A DNA stretch of 43,860 bases from Flavobacteriaceae bacterium (GCA_947451525.1 CANFZM010000022.1:1-43860); one strand, 5' to 3'; counted from the stretch's first letter, positions 1-9,178 are shown. Notes: a model not told the origin generated them from the sequence alone. Numbers and translations: made by a program.

Positions 1-144
1 AACAAAATTAAAAAAAATAGTCCCAACTTAAAAGTCGGGACTACACAAGGTAAACATCCAGTGAATAATCGCAAGAAGCTTCCTCTCGGTGTTACAAATA
101 TATAAAAATTAACAAAATAAATTAGGTAATCAAGATAGTACCTA
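1..144. repeat. Left copy of 144-bp perfect terminal inverted repeat
   Basis: Position i pairs with position 43858-i from 1 to 144; the match breaks at 145. I checked it base by base against 43714-43857. It carries, reading outward on the minus strand, a TATATTTG -7 box (95-102), about 80 nt of possible transcript, and a hairpin with an eight-T tail. Because the window ends inside the repeat on both sides, the true length may be greater. Such an arrangement can be a real inverted duplication, or the reason an assembler stopped here. Confidence 0.95.
10..90 (-). ncRNA. Candidate small RNA, left copy, ending in an intrinsic terminator
   Basis: On the minus strand a TATATTTG box at 102-95 is followed by about 80 nt and a strong hairpin (18-43; 12-bp arms with one G-U pair and a very short loop) plus eight Ts (17-10). 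There is no open frame with a start codon between promoter and terminator, so a short untranslated RNA is the simplest reading. A good -33 box is not visible. I do not recognise an Rfam family. Confidence 0.45.
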
Positions 145-205
145 AAAAGCAGTCGATTTGTATGAAATTAAAATTTTAAACAACTATTCGTTAAAATAAA
201 AATAA

Positions 206-213
206 TAACTTTG
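206..213 (+). promoter_or_regulatory. Putative alaS promoter (-7 box TAACTTTG)
   Basis: TAACTTTG matches the Bacteroidota -7 consensus TAnnTTTG and lies 30 bp before the alaS ATG. A clear -33 TTTG is missing; TTCG at 187-190 is too close. The stretch 214-241 between box and ATG resembles the 'CTTTGCG' spacer repeat found before several other genes here. Confidence 0.45.
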
Positions 214-243
214 TGACTTAGCGCCTTCAGGGCAAAATAACAT

Positions 244-2943
244 ATGAAATCAAAAGACATCCGCAAGCAATTTCTTCAATTCTTTGAATCCAAAGGACAT
301 TTAATAGTGCCTTCTGCACCAATCGTTTTAAAAGACGATCCAACCCTAATGTTTAACAACTCCGGGATGGCGCAATTCAAAGAATACTTTTTAGGAAACG
401 GAACTCCTAAAAGCAAGCGAATAGCCGATACCCAAAAATGCCTCCGCGTTTCTGGGAAACACAACGATTTAGAAGACGTAGGTTTTGATACCTACCACCA
501 TACCATGTTCGAAATGCTTGGAAATTGGTCTTTTGGCGATTATTTTAAAAAGGAAGCCATCAATTGGGCATGGGAATTATTGACTGAAGTATATAAAATT
601 CCTAAAGAAAATTTATACGTTTCTGTTTTTGAAGGAAACCCCGAAGAAAATGTTCCTTTCGATCAAGAGGCTTGGGATATTTGGAAAGAACTTATTGACG
701 AAGACCGAATCATTTTAGGAAATAAAAAAGACAATTTTTGGGAAATGGGCGATCAAGGTCCGTGTGGGCCATGTTCTGAAATCCACGTAGACATTCGTTC
801 TGCCGAAGAAAAAGCATTAGTTTCTGGAAAAAGTCTAGTAAATAATGACCATCCACAAGTTGTTGAAATCTGGAACAACGTGTTCATGGAATTCAACCGT
901 AAAGCCGATGGTTCTCTAGAAAAACTTCCTGCACAACACGTAGATACCGGAATGGGATTTGAGCGTTTGTGTATGGCATTACAAAACAAAACATCCAATT
1001 ACGACACCGATGTTTTCACGCCACTTATTGAAAAAGTAGAACAAATTACGGGATTAAAATACACACCAAATTCTGTAGGGACAGGTCGCGACCTGTCCAT
1101 ATCATCCGCGCCAAATGAAAATCAGGAAAAAATAAACATCGCCATTCGTGTGGTGGTAGACCACGTTCGTGCTGTAGCATTCGCTATTGCAGATGGTCAA
1201 TTGCCATCCAATACGGGTGCGGGTTATGTAATTCGTAGAATTTTACGTCGTGCCATCCGTTACGGATTTACCTTTTTGGATACCAAAGAACCATTCATTA
1301 ATAAATTAGTGGAAGTTTTGGCAAATCAAATGGGCGAATTTTTCCCAGAAATCAAAGCACAACAACAATTAGTTACCAATGTAATTCGAGAAGAAGAAGC
1401 ATCTTTCTTAAGAACTTTAGAACAAGGATTACAATTGTTAGACAAAGTAATTGAAGAAACAAGTTTAACTGATAAAGTAGGTGTTCCTCCTTCAGAAATT
1501 AAGGGTCTTGTTTCTGGAACTAAAGCATTCGAATTGTATGATACTTTTGGTTTTCCAATCGATTTAACCGCTTTAATCTTAAGAGAAAAAGGGTTCGAAC
1601 TAGACGAAGCTGGATTTAATGCATCGATGCAAGAGCAAAAAAATCGTTCTCGTGCTGCATCTGAAGTATCAACTGAAGATTGGTCGGTTTTAATTCCTGG
1701 AAATGTTGAAACTTTTGTAGGTTACGACCAAACCGAAAACGAAGTAAAAATAACTCGCATCCGAAAAGTAGATTCTAAAAAAGACGGAATTTTATACCAA
1801 ATAGTTTTAGATAACACGCCTTTCTATCCAGAGGGTGGAGGGCAAGTTGGCGATAAAGGAACCTTAGTTTCTGCTAACGAAACCATTGAAATCATCGATA
1901 CCAAAAAAGAAAATAACTTAATTCTGCATTTTGCTAAACAACTTCCAGAGAATGTTTCTGCTAGTTTTGTAGCCAAAGTAAACACCGATTTAAGAACTTC
2001 GACTTCTAAAAATCACTCGGCTACCCACTTGATGCACCTAGCGTTGCGCTCTATTTTAGGTACACATGTAGAACAAAAAGGTTCCTTAGTTAATCAAGAC
2101 CGTTTGCGTTTCGACTTTTCGCATTTTGCAAAAGTTACCGACGAAGAAATTAAGCAAGTAGAAGATTTTGTAAATGCAAGAATTGAAGAGCAATTGCCAT
2201 TAATAGAACGAAGAAGCATCCCAATTCAGCAAGCATTAGACGAAGGTGCGATGGCTTTATTTGGAGAGAAATATGGCGATAGTGTTCGTGCCATTAAATT
2301 TGGTCAAAGTATGGAACTTTGTGGTGGAATTCACGTGAAAAATACTGCAGAGATTTGGCATTTCAAAATAGTTTCTGAAGGTGCTGTTGCGGCAGGAATT
2401 CGACGTATTGAAGCCATTACAGGTTCTGCGGTTAAGAATTTCTATACCAATCAAGAAAATACTTTAGCAGAAATTACAACCACTTTAAAAAATCCTCAAG
2501 ACACGATTAAAGCGGTAGTTTCTTTGCAAGAAGATAATGCCAAATTAAAAAAACAATTAGAGCAATTATTGAAAGAAAAGATAGACGGATTGAAAACTAT
2601 TTTATCTGCCGATTTTCAAGAAATTAATGGAATTAACTTTTTAGCAAAACAGGTAGACTTGAGCATGAGTGCTACTAAAGATTTAGCACAAGCAATTGGA
2701 AGCTCTAAACCAAATTCGTTTGTAGTTTTGGCTTCTGTCGAAGATAATACGCCAAATATCCATTGTTATATTGCAAAAGAATTGGTTGCTGCCAAAAGTT
2801 TAAATGCAAATGCGGTCATTAAAGAATTAGGCAAATACATTGAAGGTAACGGAGGCGGACAACCATTTTTTGCTTCTGGAAAAGGTAAAAACGTTGCTGG
2901 AATTACCGAAGCATTGGCTAAAGCAGTTGATTTTGTGAAGTAA
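244..2943 (+). CDS. alaS: Alanine--tRNA ligase
   Basis: Charges tRNA-Ala with alanine in the cytoplasm and edits mischarged Ser/Gly. At 899 aa it has the full bacterial architecture: class II aminoacylation core at the N-terminus (start [10 protein letters not shown], then FNNSGMAQF), the editing domain with the zinc-type HSATH near residue 590 and CGGIH near 693, a coiled linker rich in Lys/Glu (about 755-785) and the C-terminal DHHA1-type domain with [14 protein letters not shown]. The ATG at 244 gives the expected N-terminus. Residues about 278-286 (VGTGRDLSI) are encoded by a 20-bp palindrome that also occurs in a spacer elsewhere in this window; they fall in a variable loop ahead of [21 protein letters not shown], so activity should be kept. 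It is transcribed alone as far as can be seen. Confidence 0.97.
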   Translation: MKSKDIRKQFLQFFESKGHLIVPSAPIVLKDDPTLMFNNSGMAQFKEYFLGNGTPKSKRIADTQKCLRVSGKHNDLEDVGFDTYHHTMFEMLGNWSFGDYFKKEAINWAWELLTEVYKIPKENLYVSVFEGNPEENVPFDQEAWDIWKELIDEDRIILGNKKDNFWEMGDQGPCGPCSEIHVDIRSAEEKALVSGKSLVNNDHPQVVEIWNNVFMEFNRKADGSLEKLPAQHVDTGMGFERLCMALQNKTSNYDTDVFTPLIEKVEQITGLKYTPNSVGTGRDLSISSAPNENQEKINIAIRVVVDHVRAVAFAIADGQLPSNTGAGYVIRRILRRAIRYGFTFLDTKEPFINKLVEVLANQMGEFFPEIKAQQQLVTNVIREEEASFLRTLEQGLQLLDKVIEETSLTDKVGVPPSEIKGLVSGTKAFELYDTFGFPIDLTALILREKGFELDEAGFNASMQEQKNRSRAASEVSTEDWSVLIPGNVETFVGYDQTENEVKITRIRKVDSKKDGILYQIVLDNTPFYPEGGGQVGDKGTLVSANETIEIIDTKKENNLILHFAKQLPENVSASFVAKVNTDLRTSTSKNHSATHLMHLALRSILGTHVEQKGSLVNQDRLRFDFSHFAKVTDEEIKQVEDFVNARIEEQLPLIERRSIPIQQALDEGAMALFGEKYGDSVRAIKFGQSMELCGGIHVKNTAEIWHFKIVSEGAVAAGIRRIEAITGSAVKNFYTNQENTLAEITTTLKNPQDTIKAVVSLQEDNAKLKKQLEQLLKEKIDGLKTILSADFQEINGINFLAKQVDLSMSATKDLAQAIGSSKPNSFVVLASVEDNTPNIHCYIAKELVAAKSLNANAVIKELGKYIEGNGGGQPFFASGKGKNVAGITEALAKAVDFVK
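1076..1098. repeat. Palindromic repeat element inside alaS
   Basis: GGACAGGTCGCGACCTGTCC (1079-1098) is a perfect 20-bp palindrome, preceded by TAG. The same design, TAG then a perfect GGACA...TGTCC palindrome with TCGCGA at its centre, lies at 36698-36720 after paaY. Here it is read through in frame as part of a loop. Confidence 0.85.
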
Positions 2944-3012
2944 ATTCCGTATATTTATACTCGTTAAACTGCTCAATTTGTTTAGTTTGCGAAGTTTTTC
3001 AAAACCAATAAA

Positions 3013-3276
3013 ATGACAAGAGCCGAATTCATAACTAAAAATTCCCATCTTTTTTGGTACATCAAGAAAGAGGCAATTCCTAACATCAGTAATGAGGTGT
3101 TAGTGGAATTTATTTTTAATTATGGTACTTGGCAAGATGTAAAAGACCTCATAAAAATCATTGGTTTTCAAGAGTTAAAGCGAGTTTATGAAGATGTAAC
3201 GGATAGAAAAGTTGGGAACTACCATCCAGAAATTCTTAATTATATGGGTTTAATAGTTGGTAAATATGCATCTTAA
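3013..3276 (+). CDS. Small partner protein of AbiEii-type nucleotidyltransferase (DUF6922-like, probable antitoxin)
   Basis: An 87-aa protein, probably cytoplasmic, with a helical pattern (FWYIKKEAIPNISNEVLVEF, then NYGTWQDVKDLIKIIGFQEL). Small proteins of this kind are encoded directly upstream of AbiEii/AbiGii-type nucleotidyltransferases in Bacteroidota, and I place it with DUF6922 from memory of that pattern, not from a search. Its stop overlaps the next start by 11 bp, which implies translational coupling and a stoichiometric partner, as in toxin-antitoxin pairs. No DNA-binding motif is obvious. It sits 70 bp after alaS with no clear promoter of its own. Confidence 0.6.
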   Translation: MTRAEFITKNSHLFWYIKKEAIPNISNEVLVEFIFNYGTWQDVKDLIKIIGFQELKRVYEDVTDRKVGNYHPEILNYMGLIVGKYAS

Positions 3277-3889
3277 TATTTTAAATAAAAATCAAGTTGA
3301 ACTACTAACCTTTATTTCACTTTTTAAAAGAGAATATTATTTAGTTGGTGGAACTGCTATTGCCTTACATATAGGACATAGAGAATCTATCGATTTTGAT
3401 TTGTTTAAACTTTCTACATTAAGAAAAAATGATATTTACAAAAAAATATTTGCCTCCAAACTAAATTTTAAATTTGGTTATGAAAATTACGAACAATTGA
3501 ATTTGAATATTAAAGAAGTAAAATTCACCTTTTTTTCGTTTCCACATAAAGTGCCTACCAATTCCGAAATAAAAGGAATAATAAAAATGCCCGATTTGCT
3601 AACGCTTGCTGCAATGAAAGCATTTGCCTTAGGCAGAAGAGCAAAATGGAAAGATTATGTGGATTTGTATTTTATTTTAAAGGATTTTCATTCACTTAAT
3701 GAGATTTCTCAAAAGGCGAAAGAATTATTTGGTGAAATGTTTTCCGATAAGTTATTCAAGATGCAACTCAGTTATTTTAATGGAATTTCCTATGAAGAAG
3801 TTGTAACATATATTATCCCAAATCCACCAACGGAAGAGGAAATCAAATTATTTCTTACGGATATTAGTATTTCGGGATTATCCGAATAA
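3266..3889 (+). CDS. Nucleotidyl transferase AbiEii/AbiGii toxin family protein
   Basis: A 207-aa minimal nucleotidyltransferase. The sequence YYLVGGTAIALHIGHRESID followed by FDLF gives the GG-T and DxD-type motifs of the Pol beta superfamily, and PDLLTLAAMKAFALGRRAKW with DYVDLYFIL is the typical AbiEii C-terminal signature. Family members act as toxins (MenT/AbiEii type, modifying tRNA ends) or in phage defence. I chose the ATG at 3266; a TTG at 3257 gives three more residues but is less likely. It ends 7 bp before the convergent ABC exporter gene. Confidence 0.82.
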   Translation: MHLNILNKNQVELLTFISLFKREYYLVGGTAIALHIGHRESIDFDLFKLSTLRKNDIYKKIFASKLNFKFGYENYEQLNLNIKEVKFTFFSFPHKVPTNSEIKGIIKMPDLLTLAAMKAFALGRRAKWKDYVDLYFILKDFHSLNEISQKAKELFGEMFSDKLFKMQLSYFNGISYEEVVTYIIPNPPTEEEIKLFLTDISISGLSE

Positions 3890-3896
3890 CTAAAAA

Positions 3897-5642
3897 TTAT
3901 TTTCGTTCCCCAATTTGCTGTCTCCACATGGCATAATACAAGCCTTTTTCTACTAATAAATCCTCGTGTTTTCCTTGCTCGATAATTTTTCCTTGTTCCA
4001 ATACAAATATTTTGTCGGCATGCATAATCGTAGATAATCGGTGTGCAATTAAAACAGTAATTCGATTACTATCGGAAATATTTCGGATGGTAGTGTTGAT
4101 TTCTTCTTCAGTTATCGAATCTAGTGCCGATGTTGCTTCGTCAAAAATCAACAAATTTGGATTTCTCAAGATGGCACGCGCAATAGACAAACGTTGTTTT
4201 TCTCCACCTGAAATTTTCATTCCGCCTTCGCCAATAGTGGAATTCAATCCGTCTTCGGCTCGGTTTAATAAATTTTCACAACTGGCTTTTTTTAGTACTT
4301 CATTAAGTTCCTCGTCGGTTGCGGTTGATTTAACAAACAATAAATTTTCTCTAATCGTTCCTGAAAAAAGTTGCGCATCTTGTGTTACAAAACCCAATTG
4401 TTTTCTCAAATCCAATAAATCAATTTTTGTAGATTCGATACCATTATAAAGAACTTTCCCTTGCTCTGGCGGATACAATCCAACAAGTAATTTTACTAAA
4501 GTTGTTTTTCCAGCACCGGATGGCCCAACAAAAGCCACCGTTTCTCCTTGCTTGATTTCAAAATTAATTCCGTCAACCGCTTTATAATTGGCAGTTTTAT
4601 GTTGAAAACTTACATTAGAAAAAAGTAAGGAATGAATAGCACCAACATGTTCTGGATTTTTTGGTCGGAATTCTTTGGGAGCACTCAATAGAATTTTAAA
4701 ATTTTCCATTGAAACTTTGGTTTCATTAAGAGCGATAATAAAATTGCCTAATTCTTGCAAAGGACCAAAAATATAAAAAGTAAAAAACACCATTGTTAGT
4801 AAATCACCAACAATAATTTTACCGCCAAATAAGAAATAATACAAAGTAAAAACTACAGAAGTTCTTAAAAAATGAACCGTTGTACCTTGAATAAAACTCA
4901 AACTTCTAATAAATCGAATTTTTTCCAATTCTAGTTGTAGAATTTTAAAGGTATTCAAATTCAAACGTTTCTCTTCTTGATACGTTAAACCTAAACTTTT
5001 AACTAGTTCAATGTTTCTCAAACTTTCCGTTGTAGAACCTGCCAATGCATTAGTTTGATTGACAATTTTTCGAGAAACTACTTTTATCTTCTTACCCAAG
5101 TAAGAACTTACCAAGGCAATTATTGGTGCGGTAATTAGAAAAATTAATGAAATTCTATAATCAATTCGGGATACATAAATAATTACAAAAATGAATCCTA
5201 TTACGGTTTGAAAAATCAATGAAATTGAAAATGTAATCAACTTTTCGGAATCCGAACGTACTTTGGTTAATTTGCTCAAAGTTTCCCCACTGCGTTGGTC
5301 TTCAAAATCTTCAAATGGTAAGTCTAACGATTTTTTGATTCCGTCAGTATACATTTGAGCGCCAGTTCGTTGAATTACAATATTGGTAAAATAATCCTGA
5401 AAGTTTTTAGTTATTCTCGAAATCATTGCTGCACCAAGGGAAAGTCCGAGCCAAAAACTTAAGACTTTGATAAATGCTATTTTATCCCCTTTAAAATTTC
5501 CGATTTCAACTCCGCAATGCTGCATTAATTTTCCTGTAATAATTGAATCAGATAAACTGAAACAAATGTTGACTGCTGCCATAAGTAGTGCTAAAAACAG
5601 CAAAACTTTGTGTTTAATTATATAGGAATAGAGAAGTTTCAT
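3897..5642 (-). CDS. ABC transporter, fused permease and ATPase (MsbA-like exporter)
   Basis: A half-transporter of 581 aa that would act as a homodimer in the inner membrane. Six hydrophobic segments lie in the first ~310 residues (ABC exporter type I fold). The nucleotide-binding domain follows with Walker A GPSGAGKTTL, Q-loop QLGFVTQDAQLFSG, signature SGGEKQRLSIARA, Walker B LLIFDEATSALD and the H-loop in LIAHRLST. The ATG at 5642 (MKLLYSYIIKHK) is preferred; an ATG at 5690 adds 16 residues that do not resemble the family. The substrate (lipid, drug or peptide) cannot be told. Transcribed alone, convergent with the AbiEii gene. Confidence 0.9.
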   Translation of the reverse strand: MKLLYSYIIKHKVLLFLALLMAAVNICFSLSDSIITGKLMQHCGVEIGNFKGDKIAFIKVLSFWLGLSLGAAMISRITKNFQDYFTNIVIQRTGAQMYTDGIKKSLDLPFEDFEDQRSGETLSKLTKVRSDSEKLITFSISLIFQTVIGFIFVIIYVSRIDYRISLIFLITAPIIALVSSYLGKKIKVVSRKIVNQTNALAGSTTESLRNIELVKSLGLTYQEEKRLNLNTFKILQLELEKIRFIRSLSFIQGTTVHFLRTSVVFTLYYFLFGGKIIVGDLLTMVFFTFYIFGPLQELGNFIIALNETKVSMENFKILLSAPKEFRPKNPEHVGAIHSLLFSNVSFQHKTANYKAVDGINFEIKQGETVAFVGPSGAGKTTLVKLLVGLYPPEQGKVLYNGIESTKIDLLDLRKQLGFVTQDAQLFSGTIRENLLFVKSTATDEELNEVLKKASCENLLNRAEDGLNSTIGEGGMKISGGEKQRLSIARAILRNPNLLIFDEATSALDSITEEEINTTIRNISDSNRITVLIAHRLSTIMHADKIFVLEQGKIIEQGKHEDLLVEKGLYYAMWRQQIGERK

Positions 5643-5738
5643 AGGACCTTTGTTTTTAAAGAAGTGCAAAAGTAGTGAATTGATTTGCATTTGTAACCAC
5701 CATAGGGAAATGGTTAAGATAACCTATTGATTTTTTTT

Positions 5739-5866
5739 CACACGAATTGCACTAATTTTCACGAAAACCAAATAATTTATTTATTTCACGAATCTGCCTT
5801 AGGTAGATTAAATTCGTGTAATTTCTTTTGAATTATAAGAATTTGTGCAAATTCGTGCAATTCGTG
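5739..5866. repeat. Interspersed 'CGTGCAATTCGTG' inverted-repeat element
   Basis: Outer arms CACGAATTGCAC (5741-5752) and GTGCAATTCGTG (5855-5866) are complementary; inside is a second hairpin formed by CACGAATCT and its loose complement AGATTAAATTCGTG. The same words recur at 15683-15737 and 27268-27300. It lies upstream of the ABC exporter gene and downstream of the ClpP-like gene and could end transcription. Of the 5643-5914 gap nothing else is recognised. Confidence 0.75.
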
Positions 5867-5914
5867 TTTAACTTTTGTTGCTTTTAAGATATCTTAGAGG
5901 TTTATTTTATTCTT

Positions 5915-6475
5915 TTATCCTATCGGAATTGCTATATGTATTGCTCCTTGTGGTACTGAAGGAATTTTTATTTCTTGAATAATTTCTTTGCTCAAGGCAA
6001 AATTTACGTCTTTCCCTTCACCTTGTTGAAATAAAGCGGTTAGTTCTGTTTCGGTTAATTTAGAGTGTTTACTCACGGTTTGTGCAATACGGTTTTCCAT
6101 TCCTTCCAGTCGGCTAAGGGCTTCTTTTATTGCAGTTCTAGTTTGTGGTCCACCAAAATTCATTGAAACACCATGAAATAGAAAAGCAGCATTTGGTGCG
6201 GCATATCGGTTTTGACCGCTAGCAAAAATTACATTTGCAATAGAATCAATAGTGCCTGTATTGTGCATGGTAATGGTCATTTTGCCTTGAAGCGAAACCA
6301 GATAATTATACAAAACAAATCCAGAATCTACATCGCCACCATTGGAAGAAATGAAGAAATATAGTTCTGTGGGATTGTGTTGCTGAATAACATCCGAAGT
6401 AAATTGAATAAACTTAGATACTTTTATCGGGTCAATTGCATCAAAAAAATTAAGGTATATGGTTTTATTTTCCAT
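5915..6475 (-). CDS. ClpP-like serine protease (SDH/crotonase fold), non-canonical
   Basis: A 186-aa cytoplasmic protein of the ClpP/SppA clan. The Ser-His-Asp triad can be placed: S78 in NTGTIDSIANVIFASG, H101 in AAFLFHGVS, and D156 in GEGKDVNFAL; ISSNGGDVDSG matches the ClpP 'SPGG' strip that binds substrate. It lacks the conserved QxxF/GRMI features and the N-terminal loops of true ClpP, so partnership with a Clp ATPase is doubtful. No neighbour points to a role. It is separated from tpiA by a strong terminator and is therefore its own unit. Confidence 0.8.
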   Translation of the reverse strand: MENKTIYLNFFDAIDPIKVSKFIQFTSDVIQQHNPTELYFFISSNGGDVDSGFVLYNYLVSLQGKMTITMHNTGTIDSIANVIFASGQNRYAAPNAAFLFHGVSMNFGGPQTRTAIKEALSRLEGMENRIAQTVSKHSKLTETELTALFQQGEGKDVNFALSKEIIQEIKIPSVPQGAIHIAIPIG

Positions 6476-6512
6476 CCGGAATAGTTTTTAGAATTTAAAT
6501 TTCTATAAATAT

Positions 6513-6547
6513 AAAAAATTCCCCAACTGTTTTCGCAATTGGGGAAT
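6513..6547 (-). terminator. Intrinsic terminator after tpiA
   Basis: Reading the minus strand, ATTCCCCAA (6547-6539) pairs perfectly with TTGGGGAAT (6526-6518) around a 12-nt loop, and the second arm is followed by a T-rich run (6518-6513). It closes the DUF1599 to tpiA gene run. Confidence 0.85.
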
Positions 6548-6566
6548 ATGAATATTTTCTTTGTTT

Positions 6567-7319
6567 TTAAATTGCGTTTACAATCGCAACAAAATCATCG
6601 GCTTTCAAGGCTGCACCGCCAATTAAACCACCATCCACATCTGGTTTTCCAAATATTTCTTTGGCATTGTCTGGTTTTACACTTCCACCATAAAGGATAG
6701 AAACGTCTTCTGCAACATCGCTTCCGTAAGTGTGTCTAACGGTTTCTCTGATAAATGCGTGCATTTCTTGTGCTTGTTCTGGGCTTGCAGTTTCTCCTGT
6801 GCCAATTGCCCAAACTGGTTCATAAGCAAGTATGATATCTTCCCAAGCGTCTTTTTCTAAATGAAATAAACCATCCCGTAATTGGTTTTCAACCACATTA
6901 AAATGTTGGTTGTTTTGACGGTCTTTCAATTCTTCTCCAAAACAAAAAATCACGGTCATGTCATGTTTTAAAGCAGTATCTACTTTGTTAGCAATCATTG
7001 CATCTGTTTCATGAAAAATTGCACGACGCTCCGAATGGCCAAGTATTACAGTATTTACACCAACACTTTTCAGCATATCTGCAGATATTTCTCCGGTATA
7101 GGCTCCGTTTTCTGCTTGGTGCATATTTTGTGCAGCAACACTAATATTGGTAAATTCCAAATGATCTACAGCAGATGCTAGGTTAACAAATGTAGGTGCA
7201 ACTACAATTTGAACTTCTTTATCCAACGGTAATTTTTCAATTAATTCGTTCAATAAATCTTCCGTTTCTTCACTGTTTTTATTCATTTTCCAGTTACCAG
7301 CAACAATCTTTGTTCTCAT
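6567..7319 (-). CDS. tpiA: Triose-phosphate isomerase
   Basis: Interconverts dihydroxyacetone phosphate and glyceraldehyde 3-phosphate in glycolysis; TIM barrel homodimer, cytoplasmic. All catalytic residues are visible: N9 and K11 in AGNWKMN, H95 in ILGHSERR, E167 in AYEPVWAIGTG, and the phosphate loop with YGGSVKPDNA and GGLIGGAALK. 250 aa is the usual length. It is the last gene of a minus-strand run whose upstream neighbours are thiol-redox proteins, an arrangement of convenience rather than a pathway. A terminator follows. Confidence 0.97.
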   Translation of the reverse strand: MRTKIVAGNWKMNKNSEETEDLLNELIEKLPLDKEVQIVVAPTFVNLASAVDHLEFTNISVAAQNMHQAENGAYTGEISADMLKSVGVNTVILGHSERRAIFHETDAMIANKVDTALKHDMTVIFCFGEELKDRQNNQHFNVVENQLRDGLFHLEKDAWEDIILAYEPVWAIGTGETASPEQAQEMHAFIRETVRHTYGSDVAEDVSILYGGSVKPDNAKEIFGKPDVDGGLIGGAALKADDFVAIVNAI

Positions 7320-7321
7320 TT

Positions 7322-7822
7322 TTATAAAGTTTTTAGAGTAGTATTTATTTTATCAAAATCGGTTTCGATGGCACGATAAATCGCAATCGAACCATTTTTA
7401 TTTATAACCATATATCTCGGAATCCAATCTAAATCAATTGATTTTCCAAACGCACCTTTCATTCCATCCACATCATTCACCCAATAGTGATCGCCTTTTA
7501 TTTGGTGTTTTTCAATTCCCGCTTTCCATTTGTCAAATGTTTTATCCATAGAAATAAACACATAAGCCACCTCTGGATTATTCGCTTGCAATTCTTTTAC
7601 TTTCGGCATTGCGCCCACACAATCCCCGCACCAGGAAGCCCAAAGTTCAATCACCAAAGTTTTGCCTTTGTATTTTTCTAATACTTCTTTAAAAGTAACT
7701 TCTTTATTGTCGGAATTCGTTAAAATTCCTTTAAGTGCTTTTTTAGAAAATTCTTTTTTTTGTGCATTGCTGCAAGAGATGGAAGCCATAGTTATAACGA
7801 ATAATAAGAATATTTTCTTCAT
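7322..7822 (-). CDS. TlpA-like thioredoxin-fold lipoprotein
   Basis: 166 aa. An N-terminal hydrophobic signal ends in SISC (Cys17), a lipoprotein-like site, followed by SNAQ, so it is probably anchored in the cell envelope facing the periplasm. The thioredoxin fold carries the active site WASWCGDC (C65, C68); the C-G-D-C variant is common in Bacteroidota TlpA/ResA-like proteins. Probable disulfide reductase/oxidase. Stop is 2 bp from the tpiA start, so the two are co-transcribed; it lies with the MauE/thioredoxin gene two genes upstream, which may act in the same thiol relay. Confidence 0.85.
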   Translation of the reverse strand: MKKIFLLFVITMASISCSNAQKKEFSKKALKGILTNSDNKEVTFKEVLEKYKGKTLVIELWASWCGDCVGAMPKVKELQANNPEVAYVFISMDKTFDKWKAGIEKHQIKGDHYWVNDVDGMKGAFGKSIDLDWIPRYMVINKNGSIAIYRAIETDFDKINTTLKTL

Positions 7823-7846
7823 GATTATTTTTTTAAAAAGTTAGAT

Positions 7847-8074
7847 TTAATTATTTGTTGGCTTGTGAAAGCGGCCAATCCATTTTAATAATAATACTGA
7901 ATTTACTACCACCGCCAAAATTCCTATTGTTGGATATAATGGTAAATCGAGTATTTTCAGATTGCTTTTGGTAATTATTAGGAAAATGCCAATCTTAATA
8001 AATACAATACAAATTATTATATTGTAAATTGCTTTGGCTTTTTCTTTAACTACTATTTTAAATCGATTAATCAA
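7847..8074 (-). CDS. Small membrane protein, two predicted helices
   Basis: 75 aa with a basic N-terminus and two hydrophobic segments (about residues 17-33 and 45-64). No family recognised. The frame begins with TTG directly after the TAA of the upstream MauE/thioredoxin gene (TAATTG), and there is no internal ATG, so translation would have to be coupled. Conserved placement between two redox genes would support a membrane helper role; the start makes the call tentative. Confidence 0.5.
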   Translation of the reverse strand: MINRFKIVVKEKAKAIYNIIICIVFIKIGIFLIITKSNLKILDLPLYPTIGILAVVVNSVLLLKWIGRFHKPTNN

Positions 8075-9178
8075 TTATTTCTTTAAATCTGCAAATGATT
8101 TATGAAGATACACATTTAAATCGGCACCATTAAATTTATCATCCGATATTCCCCAATAGTATTTAATTTCGTTTCCATTCCAAAGGTATTTTACTCCAGG
8201 AGTGTCTTTTCCTTTTCCTAAAATATTCCAAAAAGGGATAACTTCTATAATTGTATATGGATAGGTTGCGCCTGCTTCTTTAAAGAAATCCGGAATCAAA
8301 TCGGCTTCTTCATTCATGAAAATAACATAAAGTGGAGGCAGGGTAGCATCTTTCTTTCTCATTTCGGTCAATTCTTTTGCGGCAGCACGGCAATGATCGC
8401 ATCCTGGAACGAAGTAACAAAGGATTTTTTTACCTTTATCAATATTTGGAAAAAACTTAGCATTCCCTGATTTTACTTTCTTTGGTTCATTTATATTTTC
8501 AACTTCTACCTTCTTAATGGTGTCTTTTTTTGCTTCCGTAATTGGAGTTTCTGTTTTTATAGAATCTACTGGAACAACTGCCTCCGAAATCGTGTCTTGT
8601 GGCGTTTCCATCATTGGAGAAACTGTAAAATTGGATGCTGGTGGCTGAATAGGCGCCAGCATATAAATTCCTAAAATGGATGCAAAAAGTACCGTTGTTA
8701 AAATCCAGAAGTTTCCGTTATTAGAAACTTTTGGCAGTAATTTGTATAAATAAACGAGCATCCCAATCGCTACAATATTTTTAATAATGGCCTCAATTGG
8801 AGTCATTGGTAACAATTCACCAAAGCAACCGCAGTTGCCAGAATTTCCACCACTTAAAAAGGTCACATAGGTTAAATGTCCAATGAATACAGCCAGCATT
8901 GTTATAGTAACTGGAATTAAAAATTTTCGCAGCCAATTATTTTGCAACAGCAACAATCCCAAAGCGAGTTCAATTCCGATAAGGGTTCTTGAAAAATAAG
9001 GTGCAAAACCTTCCGAAAATCCAATGGTATAAAGTTGTTTTACTTCAAATGTTGAAATAGCAAAATATGGGGAATCTAATAAATGTCCTTTAGAAAGTTT
9101 TGCCAATGCCGAAAGAATGAACAATGCCGAAACAATAATTCGGAGGCTCCACGCGATGTAGTTTTTTTTAGTTGCCAT
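8075..9178 (-). CDS. MauE/DoxX-like membrane protein fused to a thioredoxin-like domain
   Basis: 367 aa. The first ~175 residues hold four to five membrane helices of the MauE/DoxX type with the conserved GNCGCFGELLPMTP (C116, C118). A charged linker with many Glu/Lys/Thr (about 185-240) leads to a thioredoxin-like domain with CYFVPGCDHCRAAAKEL (C260-D-H-C263), expected to face the periplasm. Proteins of this design (BT_3928 family) are thought to pass electrons between membrane and periplasmic thiols. It is 57 bp from the DUF1599 gene and head of the small redox set down to tpiA. Confidence 0.82.
   Translation of the reverse strand: MATKKNYIAWSLRIIVSALFILSALAKLSKGHLLDSPYFAISTFEVKQLYTIGFSEGFAPYFSRTLIGIELALGLLLLQNNWLRKFLIPVTITMLAVFIGHLTYVTFLSGGNSGNCGCFGELLPMTPIEAIIKNIVAIGMLVYLYKLLPKVSNNGNFWILTTVLFASILGIYMLAPIQPPASNFTVSPMMETPQDTISEAVVPVDSIKTETPITEAKKDTIKKVEVENINEPKKVKSGNAKFFPNIDKGKKILCYFVPGCDHCRAAAKELTEMRKKDATLPPLYVIFMNEEADLIPDFFKEAGATYPYTIIEVIPFWNILGKGKDTPGVKYLWNGNEIKYYWGISDDKFNGADLNVYLHKSFADLKK

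Noticed and set aside
2944..3012. Terminator after alaS
   Set aside because: No hairpin with a T-run is visible in the 69-bp gap.
3257..3265. TTG start for the AbiEii-type gene
   Set aside because: An ATG three codons later fits the family N-terminus and gives a coupled overlap.
4012..4449. 145-aa plus-strand frame opposite the ABC exporter
   Set aside because: Antisense to the conserved ATPase domain with no family features; a shadow frame.
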